DNA from: Hesseltinella vesiculosa
Taxonomy: Eukaryota > Mucoromycota > Mucoromycetes > Mucorales > Cunninghamellaceae
Assembly (NCBI GenBank): GCA_002104935.1
Contig: MCGT01000014.1
Coordinates: 248,001 to 312,000 of the forward strand
Reading direction: 5' to 3'
Length of the DNA stretch: 64,000 bases
Below, piece by piece: positions 59,573-64,000 of the stretch (position 1 is its first letter; each line of letters opens with the position of its first letter). Below the pieces are notes generated by a model, which was not told the origin of the DNA, did not search any database, and saw only the letters and a program-made list of their open reading frames with translations. The translations under genes and the position numbers were made by a program.

Positions 59573-61186
59573 ATGCTTACAAAGAGTCTTTGGACGCCAT
59601 CTTTGCGCCACCTACATACACGATTCACAGCATGTCTCTATACCACCACCTCCGCCTCTCATCATTTTGAGCCCAACGACCATTCGTATTCGTCCACGTC
59701 GCCAGGTAAAATCAAAACGAGAGACACATGGCCTCATTATCGTTTCTTCCGAAAAAGGGTCCATCCCATGCAAGACAACGGCACAAAAGGCTGTCCAAGA
59801 TCCTAAGTTTATGGAACAATTTGTTCAGCAACATATCCAACAAGCAGCCGGCTCCTCTACACTGCATACCTTGGATATGCTTAGCTTGCTAGACAAGGTA
59901 CACTCTTTTCACCCATGAACTGGCCCTCCTGACGTCTTTCATAGAAAAATCAACTGGTCTATCTTGATAGTATCGGCGAAAGTGTTCCCATGTGGCTAGA
60001 CCAAGTCCAGGCCTTGCCCGACCATTTCTTGCGATTCATCCAGCTACGGTCCAAATTGCTGGCTTTGGCTCGCACCTACCCAACTCATCCGCACCTCGTC
60101 ACATGGACCTCTCTGTTATCCACCCGAATGGCTGGTGCCTTGAATGTAGTGCAATGCCAAACCTTGTCTGCCCACACGCCTTCGACTCTTTTGGAAAAGG
60201 TGATGACAGCCATTCCCGCTAGACAAATTCTGACCCATGATTCCTCCCCCTCACTAGATCGTTCAATATGAAACGGTACACGCAGTTGCTAATAACACAG
60301 ATCTTGAAAGGTAAACCTGGAAATCAAATAGATAGGACGCCTTTAGTTATGCTGACATGGCTGGTTTTATGTTAGGCGTCTGGGACCTGATCGACGAGTG
60401 TACGCATTGACCCACCCGGATTTCCCAATGGAACCTTTGGCTTTTGTCCATGTGGCCCTGACCGAACAGTCCCCTACTTCTGTCCAATCCATTTTGCAGC
60501 AACCCTATCCATGCACCAGCACCATACCCTCGTTCGCCATCTGCTATTCCATCAATACCCAGTCTGGCCTCGGTGGATTGAAGCTTGCTCATCATTTGAT
60601 CAATCACGTTGTCCATGATCTGTCGAGTCAATTCCCTTCCATCCATACCTTTGCCACCCTCAGTCCCATTCCTGGCTTCCGTCGCTGGTTTGCAGAACGA
60701 CAGGAGGATAGAAAAGTAAAAAAAAAAAAAAAAAAGAATATATTTTTTTTTCGTAGCCCGTCTCATTTTTCATTTCGTAGTCGCTCGACCCATCCAACCC
60801 CAATGCTCAGCCAGCGCTGTTGCATTTGTGTGCAAACTACCTCTTGTTACAGCGGCGGTCCTCAGGCCATGCTCTGGACCCTGTTGCTCACTTCCATCTT
60901 CGGAACGGCGCAAGCATACAAAACCTCCATGGTCTGGCCGACGACTCAGGTGAGGATCTGGGTCTCAATTTACAATAGCGCAAATGTGCTCATCTTTTTT
61001 TTTTAAAAAAATACAGAAAAGGGAATGCAGGAATCCATGGGCATGATGGTCAATTATCAATATGCTCCCCTACGACTTGAACACCACCAGAAACGGTATC
61101 GAGAGGACGGCATCATCTTTGCCGATCAATCCATAGCCCCAGATCTGCATCACTCGAGGCTTGTGCGTCTAGACCCTGCCACGTAG
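59573..61186 (+). CDS. Malonyl-CoA decarboxylase
   Basis: Exons 59573-59705, 59758-59897, 59945-60199, 60258-60310, 60376-60715, 60781-60949 and 61017-61186 give 419 aa, all in frame. The N-terminus (MLTKSLWTPSLRHLHTRFTA) looks like a mitochondrial presequence. Core: an N-terminal helical region, then LGPDRRVYALTHPDFPMEPL, FVHVALTEQSPTSVQSIL, ATLSPIPGFRRW, HLCANYLL, ALDPVAHFHLRNGAS and GMMVNYQYAPLRLE, as in the acetyltransferase-like catalytic domain. It converts malonyl-CoA to acetyl-CoA and CO2, clearing malonyl-CoA in the mitochondrion. There is no C-terminal SKL peroxisome signal. The first intron (short, AAAAAG acceptor) is the least certain join. Confidence 0.88.
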
Positions 61187-62811
61187 GCAGGACGTTGACA
61201 ACATCACATCCTTCCTCCAAATGAAATAAAAAGATTGACAAGGTTTAGCATAGGGTGTCGTTGTGCATTTTCAGGTCACGCCTGGCGGAGGGATTCTTTT
61301 TCTGGGGATCAGGGCATGCCCATATTTGGCAAGCGCAGCCGTCACAGCATCTTTTCCCTTCATTTTCCTTTTTTCAGCCATGGCTGCTCTTCGTTGGATC
61401 GACGTTTGATTTTCTAAGATCTTGGCTAGATCAGAATCGGGTCCCTTGACAAAAAATACCTTGGCACAGCAGCTATCAACTAGCGTATGGGATGAAGGTT
61501 TGCATGAGCGTAGTTACATAAAACGCTGGCCAGATCTCGGAAAAAAAATGGAGCACAGAATACGTGACTTATCGTGATATCCCACGTTGCGAATAAAATA
61601 GAGGGATGCAGTATTAAAAATCATCGTTTCTCATCATTTGAACTTGCACGCAAGATTTGGGGCAATTTTATTTAGAAAGATTTTGCACTGTGATTTTGGA
61701 CCAGATCGTCTTGGGGTCCCATGGGCAAATTGGCCGATTTTACAATTTTTTTTAGCTGGGGAGTCGGGACAGTCAAAACGAAGTGGATCAAACGTTGGCT
61801 GGGCGACCTTCACCAATCGACCTGTTATTTTCAGTACCGCCATCGTTCACATACTCTCGTACCCTTACAAAATGGAAGAATGAGTGCCAATTTATAGGAA
61901 ATTGGGAAGTTGAGCAGCAATAACATACTGAATGAATCTCTGCAACATTCTGCGCTATTTTATTGTGAAGGCCTGGCCGACTACGTCAAGGATGACACTG
62001 ATCAGCAGGACCAACCCATGGAACTCGAAGCTTTATTAAACTCATTATAAACATTCGAGCTGATAACCGACACTTCAACGGCCCAACTGAAAAAAAAAAA
62101 AAAAAAAAAAAAAACGTTTGGGAGCTACCAACGCCCCAAGCAATCACCACCCACTCGCTTTCCACAACCGACAATAAAGAAGCCTTCGCGTGGCCAGTCT
62201 TATCCAACACAGTATGGACGTAAAGGCAACAGGTAAAGGCAACAGCTCGTTTAGTTTTTCCTCGGAAGCCAGCTACGTGGGAGCCGATTCTGATACCTGT
62301 GACGCATCTTGTGGAACGAGGTTCAAAATGCATGAAAATCGGAATGGCTGTTAGTTTCATATTGCATCAAAATCAGAATGGATGATGGAGAAGTAACCAA
62401 CCATTTCCGTCGTGCGTGTGATTTGTGATATCCATACATGAATAAAGTGTAAAGTGTTCAGGGCTCATCCGTAGCTGTTCAGCATTTGAAACCTGCAGCC
62501 AGGTTAGAATTCTAACGCCGACCGCGGCCATTTGACGCATGGGCCTGGTCGTCTTCTGAAAACCGCGTAGCACCCTTCAACCCCCATGTTGTCTCTCGAC
62601 TTTTTTTTTTTTTTTTTTTTGCTCAGGCACCCATGCATTGAAAAACACACGCCCGCCAGCGGCGTTCTCTCCTTTTTTAGAGATATGCTGGTACCATAGC
62701 GCTCGTCATCGTGTCTACTGAACTCAGCCCTCGCGTTTCTATTTTTATGAGCTCTTATTGTGACATTTATCTTTTTTTTTTTTTTAATACAAATAAAATT
62801 CATTTCTAAAG
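61187..62811. other. Intergenic with repeat copy, MCD to UDP-glucose dehydrogenase
   Basis: The interval holds a diverged copy of the foldback-family unit (61690-61850) and a 36-codon minus-strand frame (61381-61271, with open sequence upstream to ~61506) that reads as a basic peptide (MAEKRKMKGKDAVTAALAKYG start). A long A run lies at ~62091-62114. No other gene supported. Confidence 0.4.
61690..61850 (-). repeat. Diverged single copy of the foldback-family unit
   Basis: On the minus strand it reads RLVKVAQPTFDPLRFDCPDS then AKK, and further on TPRRSGPKSQ, colinear with RRLVKVAQPTFVQFRFDPSD and PPRRSDQNSQ in the 45.1-45.3 kb arm. DNA identity is around three quarters over ~150 bp. Only one arm is present. 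Confidence 0.65.
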
Positions 62812-63566
62812 TCAACATGGCTTGCCAATGGCCTGGGTCTTGAAACCAATGGCTTTGAGCTTGGGCATATCGAGCATGAGACGACCGTCAAACAAAAAGG
62901 CAGGTTTGTTCATGTCTTGATAGATGCGTTGATAATCCAGAGTTTTGAATTCGTCCCATTCGGTCAAGATGACGACAGCGTCAGCGTCCTTTGCAGCCTC
63001 GTAAGCATCCTTGCAAATGGTCAACTGCTTGCCAACCATAGCACGGTTGTCCAAGACACCAGGTTCAGAGACATCCATCCAGATTTGTTCGTCGGCCACT
63101 TTGGGATCGTAAATTACAACGCGAGCCTGTTCTTGCAACAGGTCCTTGACAACGGTGATGGCGGCTGATTCTCGAGTGTCACCAGTGTCCTTTTTGAAAG
63201 CAAAGCCAAGGACGCAGATCTTCTTGTTGGTGATGGTGTTGAAGAGGGTGGAGAGGATGTTGCTGACAAAGCGTTTCTTTTGGTGCTCGTTCATCAGAAT
63301 GACTTGGTACCAGTAGGCAGCCACTTCGGGCAAGTTCATTTGCTCGGCCAGGTAGACGAGGTTCAGAATGTCCTTTTGGAAGCACGAGCCCCCAAAGCCA
63401 ACCGAGGCTTTCAGAAATTTGCTTCCCAGGCGGCTATCACGACCACAAGCAAAGGCCACCTCGTCCACGTCAGCCCCAGTTGCCTCACAAATCGCTGACA
63501 AGGCATTTACCGACGAGATTCGTTGAGCCAACATGGCATTGGCCGCCTGTGTGAAAAAAGACGGCG

Positions 63567-63604
<38 letters not shown>

Positions 63605-64000
63605 CGTTTCTTACCAACTTGGATAGTTCAGACGACCAGAGATTGGTGGTGATGACTCGTTCTTGTGGCACCCAATGCGTATAAACCTGGGCCAAGGCTT
63701 GTTGCGCACAGATGCCTTCAGGCGTTTGCATGGAGCCAATAAGCACACGATCAGGCTTGAGCAAGTCTTGGATGGCAGTGCCTTCTGCAAGAAATTCGGG
63801 GTTGGACAGGATATCGAAATGCAGATCGGTTGTTGCGTTGGCTTCCAAAATAGCACGCATGCTTTCAGCTGTACGACATGGCACGGTTGATTTTTCCACC
63901 ACAATCTTGGATGACTTTGCTACTTGGGCAATGCGACGGGTGGCGCTTTCCACATAACTACACAGAAAAGATGTCAGACCCCCCCTCACCCTTGCGCTTT
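62812..64000 (-). CDS. UDP-glucose 6-dehydrogenase, 3' part
   Basis: The two last exons are inside the window: 63957-63615 and 63546-62812, 359 codons; the gene continues beyond the right edge. Features: [47 protein letters not shown], the catalytic GGSCFQKD (thiohemiacetal Cys), [16 protein letters not shown], and a C-terminal NAD/UDP-binding lobe. It oxidises UDP-glucose to UDP-glucuronate, the precursor of wall glucuronans (notably abundant in Mucoromycota walls). A 36-base A run lies in the intron between these exons. Confidence 0.93.

Overview
The window is a gene-dense, intron-rich fungal chromosome segment, most likely from an early-diverging mould of the Mucoromycota/Mucorales. The reasons are short introns (about 45-110 bp) with GT(AAGT)...AG or GC...AG borders and long T-tracts, a full set of fungal housekeeping genes, no operons, and a eukaryotic tRNA-Lys with a T-run terminator. 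The species cannot be fixed from sequence alone. All exon models were joined by hand, and the reading frame was checked across every junction.

Layout. 1-3.1 kb: no recognisable gene. 3.1-10.6 kb: a KH-domain RNA-binding protein (+), RACK1 (-), a small Cys-rich protein (-), and the RNA polymerase II assembly factor RPAP1 (-). 11.2-13.3 kb: decayed coding remnants. 13.4-17.1 kb: mitochondrial arginine-specific carbamoyl-phosphate synthase large subunit (-), with two perfect TGACTCA-type sites upstream. 18.0-21.3 kb: an intact six-exon Fanzor (eukaryotic TnpB-like RNA-guided nuclease) gene (+), followed by a structured 3' flank. 22.4-22.6 kb: a long near-perfect hairpin. 22.9-24.6 kb: HAD 'Swiss Army Knife' protein (+). 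25.6-31.5 kb: a 17-exon formin (+).

31.7-40.1 kb: two tandem NRPS-like A-T-R carboxylic acid reductase genes (-) with the same eight-exon layout and a 452-bp tract of near-identity that looks like gene conversion. 40.6-41.7 kb: LRR protein (+). 41.7-43.5 kb: a broken Tc1/mariner element (-). 43.7-44.4 kb: ribosomal protein eL19 (+), with its start codon split by an intron. 44.6-45.3 kb: a foldback element with arms of more than 200 bp. 46.1-47.6 kb: PTC7-like PP2C phosphatase (+). 48.7-52.6 kb: SH3/RA polarity protein (+) with a frame break near its 3' end. 53.0 kb: tRNA-Lys(UUU) (-). 53.8-55.8 kb: RBM25-like splicing factor (+). 56.0-56.7 kb: mitochondrial rhodanese (-). 57.3-58.8 kb: GSK3 kinase (-). 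59.6-61.2 kb: malonyl-CoA decarboxylase (+). 62.8-64.0 kb: the 3' part of UDP-glucose dehydrogenase (-), running off the end.

The genes do not form one pathway. The most noteworthy system is the Fanzor gene: all catalytic and zinc-binding residues are present, it carries the rearranged RuvC-II glutamate reported for Fanzors, and a stem-loop sits just after its stop codon, where a guide (omega) RNA would be expected. A second genome-level observation is the number of GC-AG introns (five in about 76 modelled introns, four with a GCAAGT donor).
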